Positions 8,653 to 18,513 of a stretch of DNA of 64,000 nt are shown here, one piece after another. The position numbers and the translations under genes were made by a program. The stretch lies in the NCBI RefSeq assembly GCF_017368815.1, contig NZ_JAFNME010000014.1, positions 1-64,000 of the forward strand, read 5' to 3'. Every line of letters begins with the position of its first letter. The first letter of the stretch is position 1. Under the pieces are notes generated by a model that was not told the DNA's origin, did no database searches, and was given only the letters and a program-made list of their open reading frames with translations. Origin of the DNA: Comamonas denitrificans. Its GTDB lineage: Bacteria > Pseudomonadota > Gammaproteobacteria > Burkholderiales > Burkholderiaceae_C.

Positions 8653-9356
8653 ACCCTTCTCAAGACATGTCCATCCTCTCTCTTGTGCTGCAGGCCAGCT
8701 GGGTGGTGCAACTGGTGATGTTGATTTTGGTGGCAGGCTCGGTGGCCAGCTGGGCCACGATTTTTCGCAAAGCGGCCGCGCTCAAGCGCGTGCGCAAATT
8801 GAATGAAGAGTTTGAAGAGGATTTTTGGTCTGGCAACAGCCTGAATGACCTCTACACCCGCGCCACCCAAAATGCCAAAACGGGCGGCCCCATGGAGCGT
8901 ATTTTTGCCAGCGGCATGCGCGAATACCGCAAACTGCGCGAGCGCCAAATTCACGACGGCACCACCTTGCTTGACGGCACCCGCCGCGCGATGCGGGCCA
9001 GCTTTCAGCGGGAAATGGACCAGGTGGAGTCTGGCTTATCGTTTTTAGGCACCGTTGGCTCGGTATCGCCCTATATCGGCCTGTTTGGCACCGTTTGGGG
9101 GGTGATGCACGCTTTTACTGGCTTTGCGTCCATGGAGCAGCTCACCTTGGCCACCGTGGCCCCAGGGATTGCTGAAGCCTTGGTGGCTACTGCCATGGGC
9201 TTGTTCGCGGCCATTCCGGCGGTGACGGCTTACAACCGCTATGCCAACCACATTGACCGCGTGGCCAGCGCCCAGGAAACCTTTGTGGAGGAGTTTTCTA
9301 ACATCTTGCAGCGCAACATCAATAGCCCGGTGCAGGCCACGGCCTCGGGGCATTAA
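8649..9356 (+). CDS. tolQ: Tol-Pal system proton channel subunit TolQ
   Basis: An inner-membrane subunit of the TolQRA motor, which uses the proton gradient to keep the outer membrane constricted at division. The 235-residue protein has an N-terminal membrane helix (about 15-35), a cytoplasmic loop, and two more helices around 135-158 and 170-195. The segment GTVGSVSPYIGLFGTVWGVM matches the MotA/TolQ/ExbB core. It is translationally coupled to ybgC. Confidence 0.95.
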   Translation: MNPSQDMSILSLVLQASWVVQLVMLILVAGSVASWATIFRKAAALKRVRKLNEEFEEDFWSGNSLNDLYTRATQNAKTGGPMERIFASGMREYRKLRERQIHDGTTLLDGTRRAMRASFQREMDQVESGLSFLGTVGSVSPYIGLFGTVWGVMHAFTGFASMEQLTLATVAPGIAEALVATAMGLFAAIPAVTAYNRYANHIDRVASAQETFVEEFSNILQRNINSPVQATASGH

Positions 9357-9368
9357 GGCGCAGCCGCT

Positions 9369-9800
9369 ATGAGTACCGAAAGTTTTCGCAGTCCCCGCCG
9401 TCGGCGCACCGTCAATGAAATCAATATGGTGCCCTTTATTGATGTGATGCTGGTGCTGCTCATCATTTTTATGGTCACCGCCCCCATGCTGACCCCCGGC
9501 GCCATCAATGTGCCCAGTGCCGGCAAATCAACCAAGCCGCCCATGAAACATGTAGCCTATGTTTTGTTGTCAGAAGACGGCAGTATCCGGCTCAAAGCCG
9601 GGAAAAATGAACAAATCCTGAGTTTGCAAGACTTGGGTGCGGCTACTGCCAGCTGGCAGGCACAAGAAAGCGAAGAAAGTGCCGTTTTGATCCAGGCAGA
9701 CAAAACCCTGGCCTACGAACATGTGGTGGCCGCGATGGGAGAGCTGCAGCGTGCCGGGGTCAAGCGCATTGCTTTGGGCGTGAAATCAGCCGCCAAGTAG
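9369..9800 (+). CDS. tolR: Tol-Pal system proton channel subunit TolR
   Basis: A 143-residue ExbD/TolR protein with one N-terminal membrane helix, NMVPFIDVMLVLLIIFMVTA, in which D25 is the conserved membrane aspartate required for proton flow. The periplasmic domain (about 45-143) ends in ELQRAGVKRIALGV, as in other TolR proteins. Twelve bp separate it from tolQ and 35 bp from tolA. Confidence 0.95.
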   Translation: MSTESFRSPRRRRTVNEINMVPFIDVMLVLLIIFMVTAPMLTPGAINVPSAGKSTKPPMKHVAYVLLSEDGSIRLKAGKNEQILSLQDLGAATASWQAQESEESAVLIQADKTLAYEHVVAAMGELQRAGVKRIALGVKSAAK

Positions 9801-9835
9801 CCCCAGACCAACCTCACACGATAGAACCCCTGCGC

Positions 9836-10933
9836 ATGTCTGCCCACCTGGATCACGACCCTTTTGCCCCGCCCCGCGCTCAGCCCAAGTTGCTCAGCTG
9901 GGTTTTGGCGCTGCTGGCCCATGCGCTTTTGGTGGGGGCGTTTGTCTGGAAAATTACCCCGCCCCCCACAAGCAGTGAAGAAGCGGTAGAGGCGGAGCTG
10001 TGGGCCGAGCAGTTTGAGCAGGCGGCGCCCTTTGTGGCCCCCGCTTTACCCAAAATAGAACCCAAACCTGAGCCTAAGCCCGAGCCCGAGCCCAAGCCAG
10101 AACCAAAACCTGAGCCCAAACCTGAGCCCAAGCCAGAACCTGTGCGCCCCACGCCAGCAGAACTGCAAGCGCAGCGCGATGCCGAGCTGGCCCTGCAAGA
10201 GCAGAAAAAGCAACAAGAAAAGCGCAAAGCCGAAGAAAAAGCCGAGCAGCTAGAGCGCGAACGCAAAGAGCAGGAGCGCCAAGAAAAACTAGAAAAAGAA
10301 AAACTAGAAAAAGAAAAGCTGGAGCAAAAGCGCAAAGCCGAGCAGCTGGAGAAAGAAAAACGCGACAAGCTCAAAGCCGAACAAGCCGCTAAAGACAAGG
10401 CCGCCAAAGAAAAAGCGGAAAAAGAGCGGCTTGAAAAAGAGAAGCTCGAAAAAGAGAAGGCGGCCAAAGCCGAAGCTGCGAAAAAAGCCGCAGAAGACAA
10501 GCAAAAGAAAGAACAAGCTGCCAAAGAGGCCAAAGAATCTGAAGCCCGCCGCAAAGAGCAGATGGCACGCATGGCTGCCATGGCGGGCTCGGGGGGCACC
10601 GGCAGCGCGGCGCAAAGCAGTGGCCCCAATGGCGGCAAAGGCATCGGTGGCGGCACCGCCGGCACGTCCGCTGGGTACGGTGCCAAAGTGGCCGCCAAGG
10701 TCAAGCCCAACATCGTGTATCCGGACATGGTCAGCGGTAACCCCCGTGCCGAAGTGCGGGTGCGCGCGGCCCCCAGCGGAGCGATCTTGAGTGTGCAACT
10801 GACCCAGTCCAGCGGCAACCCCGCGTGGGATGAAGCCGTGGTGCGGGCGCTGCACAAAACCCAAACACTGCCGCCCGATGTGGGTGGGCGCGTCCCCAGC
10901 GATTTGCTGATTGGTTTCCGACCGAACGACTAG
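9836..10933 (+). CDS. tolA: Cell envelope integrity protein TolA
   Basis: Spans the periplasm and links TolQR to TolB and Pal. The 365-residue protein has a short cytoplasmic start, one membrane helix (LLSWVLALLAHALLVGAFVW), then a proline-rich stretch of PEPKPEP repeats (about 75-105), a very long K/E/A-rich helix (about 115-245), a glycine-rich hinge, and a C-terminal TolA/TonB-like domain (about 285-365) with VRVRAAPSGAILSVQL and AWDEAVVRAL. The coding DNA in the repeats is internally repetitive, so strain-to-strain length variation is likely. tolB, pal and cpoB are not adjacent; they lie at 42.2-44.9 kb. Confidence 0.93.
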   Translation: MSAHLDHDPFAPPRAQPKLLSWVLALLAHALLVGAFVWKITPPPTSSEEAVEAELWAEQFEQAAPFVAPALPKIEPKPEPKPEPEPKPEPKPEPKPEPKPEPVRPTPAELQAQRDAELALQEQKKQQEKRKAEEKAEQLERERKEQERQEKLEKEKLEKEKLEQKRKAEQLEKEKRDKLKAEQAAKDKAAKEKAEKERLEKEKLEKEKAAKAEAAKKAAEDKQKKEQAAKEAKESEARRKEQMARMAAMAGSGGTGSAAQSSGPNGGKGIGGGTAGTSAGYGAKVAAKVKPNIVYPDMVSGNPRAEVRVRAAPSGAILSVQLTQSSGNPAWDEAVVRALHKTQTLPPDVGGRVPSDLLIGFRPND

Positions 10934-10941
10934 GCTTTCTT

Positions 10942-11036
10942 AAAAATAAGAGCTGCTTGCGCTTTTAAATAAAGGGTTTCTTGGGGTTTTAATAAAAAAT
11001 TCCAATCTTTTAAAGCGCAAGCAGCTCTTTATTTTT
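10942..11036. repeat. Dispersed Comamonadaceae-type palindrome, near-perfect copy
   Basis: Arms of about 27 bp (10942-10969 and 11008-11036) are nearly perfectly complementary. The core AGCTGCTTGCGCTTTTAAA pairs with TTTAAAGCGCAAGCAGCT. The right arm ends in TTTATTTTT, so on the plus strand it could terminate the tolQRA transcript. The inner part contains AAAGGGTTTC, as in the 2077 copy. Confidence 0.88.
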
Positions 11037-11157
11037 GTTGATTGTTCTTGTTTTGGAAATAATGAAACCTGCTGGATGTGGTTTTTCTTATCGACCCAGA
11101 CCCCGACAATGCACGCCATGGATTCTTTATCTTGAATCTTTTTTTTGGAGATTGATC

Positions 11158-11790
11158 TTGAAACTGCTGCACATTGACTCATCCATCACCGGCCAAAATT
11201 CTGTTTCGCGCACTTTGAGCGCCAACATTGTTGCTGCTTTTAAAGCGTCCAACCCGGATGTGACGGTGGATTATTTGGACTTGGTCGCCGATGCCCCGGC
11301 ACACTTCACCATGGATGCGATGTGCCCCCGCACCGGCCAGACGGACAACTTAAGCCCTGCACAAGTGGCGGAAAATGCCGTCTCTGAAAAACTGGTTGAA
11401 CAATTTTTGGCGGCCGATGTGGTGGTCATTGGGGCACCGTTTTACAACTTCGGCATTCCATCCCAGTTGAAGGCGTGGATTGATCGCATTGCCCAGCCAG
11501 GGCGTACTTTCCACTACACCGCCCATGGCCCTGAGGGCTTGGCCGGTGGCAAGAAAGTGATCATCGCCTCTTCGCGCGGCGGGGTGTATTCCACCAGCCC
11601 CCAAGGCCAGGCCTTGGAGCACCAAGAAAGCTATTTGCAAACTGTGCTGGGCTTTTTTGGTGTGACCGATATTCAATTTATCCGTGCTGAAGGGGTTGCT
11701 TTAGGACAGGAAAGCAAGGACCAAGCCATGGCCCAGGCCGCACAAGCCATTGAACAATTGATGGAAGAGCAACTGGCCGCTGTGGCCTGA
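11158..11790 (+). CDS. azoR: FMN-dependent NADH:quinone oxidoreductase / azoreductase
   Basis: A flavodoxin-fold reductase that reduces quinones and azo dyes with NADH and FMN. The 210-residue product matches AzoR in length and motifs: [17 protein letters not shown] at the N-terminus, the FMN loop [20 protein letters not shown], and the SSRGGVYS phosphate/flavin loop. I choose TTG 11158 because GGAG lies seven bases upstream and the family begins at this point. An upstream extension to 11035 would run into the palindrome. It is an isolated gene. Confidence 0.9.
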   Translation: MKLLHIDSSITGQNSVSRTLSANIVAAFKASNPDVTVDYLDLVADAPAHFTMDAMCPRTGQTDNLSPAQVAENAVSEKLVEQFLAADVVVIGAPFYNFGIPSQLKAWIDRIAQPGRTFHYTAHGPEGLAGGKKVIIASSRGGVYSTSPQGQALEHQESYLQTVLGFFGVTDIQFIRAEGVALGQESKDQAMAQAAQAIEQLMEEQLAAVA

Positions 11791-11847
11791 TCTGGCACCA
11801 CCAGCCTGGGGGCCGGATTGGTGCAACCTGAGGTCATAATTCAGGCC

Positions 11848-12732
11848 ATGACTGATGCCCATCCTGCCTCTCATCCTGCCCCTTCTTCGTATGTGCTTGC
11901 CGCCCCTCGCCACCCGCACTATGTGCGGGTGTTGTCCATTGCGGGGTCTGACAGTGGCGGTGGAGCCGGCATCCAAGCCGATTTAAAGACGTTTTCTGCC
12001 CTGGGTTGCTATGGCATGACGGCCATTACCGCCATCACCGCGCAAAACACGCAAGGTGTGCGGGCCATTCATGGCATTCCCGCAGCCATGCTGGGTGCGC
12101 AAATCGATGCTGTTATGCAAGATATCGGGGTCGATGCCGTCAAAATCGGCATGTTGTCCACCCCGGATGCCGTGCGCGTGGTGGCCGACAGCATTCGGCG
12201 TTACGGTGTGACCCAGGTGGTACTGGATCCGGTGATGGTGGCCACCAGCGGCGATCGCTTGATTGCCGAAGAAACGGCCCAGGCCCTGGTGCAAGAGCTG
12301 TTTCCCCTGGCTTCTTTGATTACGCCCAACTTGGATGAAGCCGGGTGGTTGATCCAGCAAACCCTCAGCACCACCGAGGCCATGCAGGCTGCAGCGCAGC
12401 GGCTGCAGGCGATGGGGGCGGCCAATGTATTGATTAAAGGCGGGCATTTGCCGGGCGATGAGGTGGTCGATGTGCTGCTCTTGCAAGACGGTAGCACCCG
12501 GCAGCTGGCCAGCCCGCGTATTGCTACCCACAACGGCCACGGCACGGGTTGCACCCTGTCGTCGGCCATTGCGGCGTATTTGGCCCAAGGTGTTGCCTTG
12601 CCCGAGGCGGTGCAAGCCGGGCGCAACTACATCTTGGGGGCCATTGCCGCCGGTGCCCACGTTTACACCGGGCAAGGCCAGGGGCCGCTGAACCATGGCT
12701 TTGCCCCGTGTGTGCAACGGGTTTGCGCATAA
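11848..12732 (+). CDS. thiD: Bifunctional hydroxymethylpyrimidine kinase / phosphomethylpyrimidine kinase
   Basis: Phosphorylates HMP twice to give HMP-PP for thiamine synthesis. The 294-residue protein has the ribokinase-like fold: LSIAGSDSGGGAGIQADLKTF near residues 30-50, PNLDEAGWL, IKGGHL, and the anion-hole motif HGTGCTLSSAIAA. About 28 residues precede the core, rich in H, P and A. The leader shows no TPP-riboswitch core. Thirty-three bp downstream uvrC begins, in a different pathway. Confidence 0.94.
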   Translation: MTDAHPASHPAPSSYVLAAPRHPHYVRVLSIAGSDSGGGAGIQADLKTFSALGCYGMTAITAITAQNTQGVRAIHGIPAAMLGAQIDAVMQDIGVDAVKIGMLSTPDAVRVVADSIRRYGVTQVVLDPVMVATSGDRLIAEETAQALVQELFPLASLITPNLDEAGWLIQQTLSTTEAMQAAAQRLQAMGAANVLIKGGHLPGDEVVDVLLLQDGSTRQLASPRIATHNGHGTGCTLSSAIAAYLAQGVALPEAVQAGRNYILGAIAAGAHVYTGQGQGPLNHGFAPCVQRVCA

Positions 12733-12765
12733 AGCGCACCGGCAGGCGCTTGGATCGGGTTGGCC

Positions 12766-14757
12766 ATGGCTGAAAACAATCACGCCCCTGAATTGCTGGC
12801 ACAAGTAGCGGCGTTGCCCGGACTGCCGGGGGTTTATCGCTATTTTGATGCGCAAAATCAACTGCTGTATGTGGGGAAAGCTCGCAATTTAAAGCGGCGG
12901 GTGAGCAGCTATTTTCAAAAAGACCATGGCGGCACACGCATTGGGCACATGGTCAGCAAAATTGCTCGGCTGGAAACCACCGTGGTGCGCACGGAGGCCG
13001 AGGCGCTGCTGCTGGAAAACAACCTCATCAAAACCCAGCACCCCAAATACAACATCCTGTTTCGGGACGATAAAAGCTATCCCTACCTGAAAATTACCGG
13101 AGTCGCCGCACAAGACGGGCAAGGCGATGCGCCGGGCCAGTGCTTCCCGCGCATTGCCTACTACCGGGGCAGCACCGATAAAAAGCACCGCTACTTTGGC
13201 CCTTACCCCAGTGCCTGGGCGGTGAAGGAAACCATCGAGTTGCTCCAAAAAGTCTTTCGCTTGCGCACCTGTGAAGACACGGTATTTGTCCACCGCACCC
13301 GGCCCTGCTTGCTCTACCAAATTCGCCGCTGCACCGCCCCTTGCGTGGGGTACATCAGTGCGCAGGCCTATGCCGCCGATGTGGCCGATGCCCAGGCGCT
13401 GTTGGCAGGCGAAACCTCCACCTTGCTGGCCCAGTTGCAAGAGCGCATGCTGGCGCATTCTGAAAAGTTCGAATACGAGCAGGCTGCGCAAATTCGCAAT
13501 CAAATTGCCGCTTTGGCCAAGGTGCTGGAGCAGCAGGCAATGGAGTCGGCCGATGAGCGCGATGTAGACATCCTGGCCGTGCACGTGCACGGGGGCCGCG
13601 CCTGCGTGAATCTGGCCATGGTGCGCGGGGGCCGCCATTTGGGCGACCGGGCGTACTTCCCCAGCCAGTTGGAGGATGCCTTGGCCCTGGCCAGCGCCAG
13701 CGAGCAGGCCGGGGTTACCGAAGATGCCGATGGTGTGACCGTGGGAGAAGAAGGCCACAGCGGCTGGCACAGCGCCCAGGGGCAAATTTTGAGCGCCTTC
13801 ATGGCGCAGCACTACGCCGACCAAGCCTTGCCCAGCGCGATTGTTTTGAGTGATGCGGTCGATCCCGTGCTGCTACAGGCCTTGAGTGCGCAAGCGGGCC
13901 GCAAAATTCTCACCACCACCCAGCCGCGTGGCCAGCGGCGCATCTGGCTGGAGCTGGCCCAGCAGGGCGCGGCCCTGCAATTGACGCGTTTGCTGGCGGA
14001 AGAGGGCTCCCAGCAGCAGCGCACCCGCGCCTTGGCCCAAGCGCTGGATTTGCCCCAAGAGCAGCTCGATGCTTTGCGCATTGAGTGCTTTGATATCTCC
14101 CACACCGCGGGCGAAGCCACCCAGGCCTCCTGCGTGGTGTTTTCCCAGCACAAGCTGCAACCGAGCCAGTACCGACGCTTCACCATCCAGGGCATTACGG
14201 GGGGGGATGATTACGCGGCCATGCGCCAAGTGCTCACGCGCCGTTACCAGCCTGTGGCCAATGCCTTGCAGGCGGCCGGTGGTGCGCCACTGCCTGCCAA
14301 TGCGCCGCGCTTGCCCGATATTGTGCTGGTCGATGGTGGCAAGGGCCAGGTCAGCATGGCACGCGAAGTGTTTGAGTCCTTGGGCCTGGACATTGGCCGC
14401 ATCATTGGTGTGGAAAAAGGCGAGGGCCGAAAAGTAGGCCTTGAAGAGCTGGTTTTTGCCGATGGCCGCGCCAAGGTGTACCTGGGCCACGATTCGGCAG
14501 CGCTGATGCTGATTGCCCAAATCCGCGACGAGGCGCATCGCTTTGCCATCACCGGCATGCGTGCCGCCCGTGCCCGGGTGCGCACCGGGGGCAGCAGTTT
14601 GGAAGAAATTCCCGGCATCGGGCCCAAACGCCGCGCAAGCTTGTTGCAGCGTTTTGGTGGCGTGCGCGGTGTTGCCAATGCCAGTGTGCAGGAGCTGCAG
14701 ACGGTTGAAGGCATTTCAGCCCAATTGGCGCAAGAGATTTACCGGGCACTGCATTAG
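12766..14757 (+). CDS. uvrC: Excinuclease ABC subunit C
   Basis: Makes the dual incision in nucleotide excision repair. At 663 residues it carries the GIY-YIG nuclease domain at the N-terminus ([22 protein letters not shown]), a UVR helical segment around [18 protein letters not shown] that binds UvrB, a UvrC/RNase H-like endonuclease domain ([22 protein letters not shown]) and C-terminal helix-hairpin-helix motifs ([18 protein letters not shown]). It is longer than E. coli UvrC (610); the middle holds an added acidic segment around [12 protein letters not shown]. Start at ATG 12766. Confidence 0.96.
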   Translation: MAENNHAPELLAQVAALPGLPGVYRYFDAQNQLLYVGKARNLKRRVSSYFQKDHGGTRIGHMVSKIARLETTVVRTEAEALLLENNLIKTQHPKYNILFRDDKSYPYLKITGVAAQDGQGDAPGQCFPRIAYYRGSTDKKHRYFGPYPSAWAVKETIELLQKVFRLRTCEDTVFVHRTRPCLLYQIRRCTAPCVGYISAQAYAADVADAQALLAGETSTLLAQLQERMLAHSEKFEYEQAAQIRNQIAALAKVLEQQAMESADERDVDILAVHVHGGRACVNLAMVRGGRHLGDRAYFPSQLEDALALASASEQAGVTEDADGVTVGEEGHSGWHSAQGQILSAFMAQHYADQALPSAIVLSDAVDPVLLQALSAQAGRKILTTTQPRGQRRIWLELAQQGAALQLTRLLAEEGSQQQRTRALAQALDLPQEQLDALRIECFDISHTAGEATQASCVVFSQHKLQPSQYRRFTIQGITGGDDYAAMRQVLTRRYQPVANALQAAGGAPLPANAPRLPDIVLVDGGKGQVSMAREVFESLGLDIGRIIGVEKGEGRKVGLEELVFADGRAKVYLGHDSAALMLIAQIRDEAHRFAITGMRAARARVRTGGSSLEEIPGIGPKRRASLLQRFGGVRGVANASVQELQTVEGISAQLAQEIYRALH

Positions 14758-14790
14758 GAATCCCCGGCCCACGTGCCACAATCTGGCCCC

Positions 14791-15360
14791 ATGTTTTTAA
14801 CCATTCCAACCGCCATGACGTGGACGCGCATTGTCGCGATCCCGCTAATTATTGGGGTGTTCTACTTGCCGCTGCCCATGGCCATGTGCAACACCATTGC
14901 TGCTATTTTGTTCATGGTGTTTGCCGCCACCGATTGGCTGGATGGTTTTTTGGCGCGGCGTTTGAACCAAACCTCTTCGTTTGGTGCTTTCTTGGACCCG
15001 GTTGCCGATAAATTTCTGGTGTGTGCCAGCCTGTTGGTGCTGGTGCATTTGCAGCGCACCGATGTTTTTGTCGCGCTGATCATCATTGGCCGAGAAATCG
15101 CCATCTCTGCCCTGCGCGAATGGATGGCGCAAATCGGTGCCAGTAAAAGCGTGGCCGTGCACATGTTGGGCAAACTCAAAACGGCAGTGCAAATGGTGGC
15201 CATCCCCTTTTTGCTCTACGACGGGGTGGTGTTCCAAGTGGTGGAAACCCATTTTTGGGGCCAAATTTTGATTTGGCTTGCTGCCGTGCTTACCATCTGG
15301 TCGATGGCGTACTACTTGCAAAAAGCAATCCCAGAAATTCGGGCCCGCGTCAAGCGTTAA
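14791..15360 (+). CDS. pgsA: CDP-diacylglycerol-glycerol-3-phosphate 3-phosphatidyltransferase
   Basis: Forms phosphatidylglycerol phosphate, the committed step to phosphatidylglycerol and cardiolipin. The 189-residue membrane protein contains the CDP-alcohol phosphatidyltransferase signature D-x2-DG-x2-AR-x8-G-x3-D-x3-D as DWLDGFLARR followed by GAFLDPVADK. About five to six hydrophobic helices. I use ATG 14791 (MFLTIPTAMTWTRI); GTG 14773 would add a non-conserved hexapeptide. uvrC-pgsA adjacency is common in proteobacteria. Confidence 0.95.
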   Translation: MFLTIPTAMTWTRIVAIPLIIGVFYLPLPMAMCNTIAAILFMVFAATDWLDGFLARRLNQTSSFGAFLDPVADKFLVCASLLVLVHLQRTDVFVALIIIGREIAISALREWMAQIGASKSVAVHMLGKLKTAVQMVAIPFLLYDGVVFQVVETHFWGQILIWLAAVLTIWSMAYYLQKAIPEIRARVKR

Positions 15361-15526
15361 AACCTTGGCACAGCCAGCCTGTGGCTCAAGGTATAAATGC
15401 AAGTTTTCCTAGCTCTAAAAAATTTTTATTTTTTCCTAAAAACTTGGCGAAAACCCATCTAGAATCTCGGCCATCGTGCAAACGACGGCTAAGACGCCAG
15501 GACAAAACCACTTTGAAAGGCATCTT

Positions 15527-15799
15527 GTGAACAAGACAGAATTAATCGAATACATCGCCAAGGATGCGGATATCTCCAAGGCCACCGCAACACGTGCTGT
15601 GGAATCAGCGATTGAAGCAGTCAAAAAAACCTTGAAACGCGGTGGTACGGTTTCTTTGGTTGGTTTTGGTACCTTCTCTGTCGGTAAACGCGCTGCCCGC
15701 ACTGGTCGCAATCCTCGCACTGGCGAGTCGATCAAAATCAAAGCAGCCAAAGTTCCTAAGTTCCGTCCTGGCAAAGCGTTGAAAGATGCAGTGAATTAA
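15527..15799 (+). CDS. hupB: Nucleoid DNA-binding protein HU-beta
   Basis: A 90-residue HU protein with the full signature: [33 protein letters not shown] and the DNA-binding arm [14 protein letters not shown]. It bends and compacts DNA. The GTG start has GAAAGG seven bases upstream. A plausible -10 element TAGAAT lies at 15460-15465, with no clear -35. tRNA-Val follows by 12 bp. Confidence 0.96.
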   Translation: MNKTELIEYIAKDADISKATATRAVESAIEAVKKTLKRGGTVSLVGFGTFSVGKRAARTGRNPRTGESIKIKAAKVPKFRPGKALKDAVN

Positions 15800-15811
15800 G
15801 TTTTTTCGAGT

Positions 15812-15887
15812 GGGTGCTTAGCTCAGTTGGTAGAGCGGCGCCCTTACAAGGCGTAGGTCAGCGGTTCGACCCCGTTAGCACCCACCA
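15812..15887 (+). tRNA. tRNA-Val (TAC)
   Basis: A 76-nt cloverleaf with encoded CCA. Acceptor GGGTGCT pairs with AGCACCC; the anticodon loop CTTACAA gives TAC, reading GUN valine codons; the T-loop is TTCGACC. It lies between hupB and a strong terminator. Confidence 0.97.
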
Positions 15888-15896
15888 CTCAAAATA

Positions 15897-15935
15897 AAAA
15901 AAGGGCTTAGATTTAATCTAAGCCCTTTTTCTTTG
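15897..15935 (+). terminator. Rho-independent terminator after tRNA-Val
   Basis: Perfect 16-bp stem, 15897-15912 (AAAAAGGGCTTAGATT) with 15915-15930, ending in TTTTT then CTTTG. It closes the hupB/tRNA-Val transcript; its A-run would let it work on the minus strand for argG also. Confidence 0.92.
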
Positions 15936-15960
15936 TCTGGTGATCTAGCAGTTTTTTTAT

Positions 15961-16005
15961 TGATAGCTGTCAATGCTTATCTGGTAAGCACTGACAGCCA
16001 TTTTT
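15961..16005. repeat. Short member of the dispersed palindrome family
   Basis: ATAGCTGTCAATGCTTA (15963-15979) is complementary to TAAGCACTGACAGCCAT (15985-16001) with two G-T/mismatch positions. It lies just past the argG stop and may serve as its terminator. Confidence 0.7.
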
Positions 16006-16017
16006 ACTGATGTTTGC

Positions 16018-17469
<1,452 letters not shown>

Positions 17470-17528
17470 TCAGCCCGGCATTTTAGGCCAGGGCTGGCCG
17501 CTGGGATGCCGCCGCCGTGGGCCATTGC

Positions 17529-18041
17529 CTAGTGTTTGGGGCGTGGGGCGGGTGTGGTGCCGGGGACGGTGATGGGCGCGGTGCGCAAATCCAGCACGAT
17601 GGGGATGTCTGGCTGGGGGCTGCGGTACTCGATGCTCTCGGTGCGCCCAGCCACCGGGGCAGAGCCATAGCTTTTGCGCCCGGGGTGTACGGTTTCGTGG
17701 TTGGGTTGCGAGCTGTACTGGTGGGTGGCGCGTGGTGGCTGCACGACGACGGTGGGGCCGGGGTCGTACGGCAGCTCGGTGGTAAAGCGCCGCCCCCGGT
17801 ATTCGTAAGTCACTTCGTAGCCTTGCGCCACTTCCTGTTGCACGGTAGTGGTTCGGCAGCGCTGGCGCTGCTGGGGCAGGTCAATGCAGTCTTCTTGGGG
17901 GACGGCCTCTTGCACCAGGATGGGCACCACCGAAATGACCTCGGCCAGCTCGGTGGGGGCAGGTTGTGCCCAGGCGGGGCTGATCGCCAGGCCCAAGCAA
18001 AGGCAAGTGGTGTAAAGGCAAGTGGTAGGGGCTAGGCGCAT
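17529..18041 (-). CDS. Small secreted protein with the C-terminal motif of glycine-zipper surface proteins
   Basis: Function unknown. The 170-residue protein begins with a signal peptide whose cleavage is likely after AWA at residue 25 (LGLAISPAWAQ). The mature part has two cysteines (CIDLPQQRQRC), then YEVTYEYRGRRFTTELPYDP, the block that ends many betaproteobacterial glycine-zipper (17 kDa antigen-like) proteins. The glycine zipper itself is absent. The tail is rich in P, T and S. Start at ATG 18041; the frame is open further upstream without conserved content. It shares orientation with yffB 44 bp away. Confidence 0.7.
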   Translation of the reverse strand: MRLAPTTCLYTTCLCLGLAISPAWAQPAPTELAEVISVVPILVQEAVPQEDCIDLPQQRQRCRTTTVQQEVAQGYEVTYEYRGRRFTTELPYDPGPTVVVQPPRATHQYSSQPNHETVHPGRKSYGSAPVAGRTESIEYRSPQPDIPIVLDLRTAPITVPGTTPAPRPKH

Positions 18042-18085
18042 GGCGCTCTCTCTGTTGCGTGCGGTGGATAGCGTGCGGTGGATAT

Positions 18086-18469
18086 TCAGCCCGCGTGGGT
18101 CAGTAGCTGCTGCCAGTCCTCGGGGTTGAAGCCGATGGTGATGTTGCCGCTGGGCCACTGCACGACAGGGCGTTTGATAGCGCTGGGCTGTTGCTGCAAA
18201 AAAGCGGCAGCACTGGCCGCGTCGGTGATGCTGGCCTGGGTGGCAGCATCGAGCTTGCGCCACGTTTGCCCTTGGCGGTTGAGCAGTTTTTCCCAGCCCA
18301 CGGCCTGTTGCCAGCGGGTGATGTCGGCGGCCTGCGGTGCGGCTTTTTTAAAGTCGTGAAATTGGTAATCCTGCCCTTGGTCGGTGAGCCATTGGCGGGC
18401 TTTTTTTACGGTGCTGCAGTTGGCAATGCCGTACACCTGCAAAGCGGGATCGGGAGTCAAGGTAGTCAT
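18086..18469 (-). CDS. yffB: ArsC/Spx-family thioredoxin-fold protein YffB
   Basis: A 127-residue protein of the ArsC/Spx/MgsR family. It resembles E. coli YffB: VYGIANCSTVKKARQWL with the single active-site-type cysteine C18, the conserved middle GQTWRKLD and TDAASAAAFL, and IKRPVV near the end. YffB-like proteins were proposed to be glutathione-dependent thiol reductases; the physiological role is not established. It diverges from folC over 44 bp. Confidence 0.88.
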   Translation of the reverse strand: MTTLTPDPALQVYGIANCSTVKKARQWLTDQGQDYQFHDFKKAAPQAADITRWQQAVGWEKLLNRQGQTWRKLDAATQASITDAASAAAFLQQQPSAIKRPVVQWPSGNITIGFNPEDWQQLLTHAG

Positions 18470-18513
18470 GCTTGCGATGATGGCATGCTTTGCTGCGTCA
18501 CAATCGCGGCCCT

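Noticed and set aside
9880-10857. Serine-rich open frame antisense to tolA
   Set aside because: Its composition is simply the complement of the K/E/A repeats of tolA.
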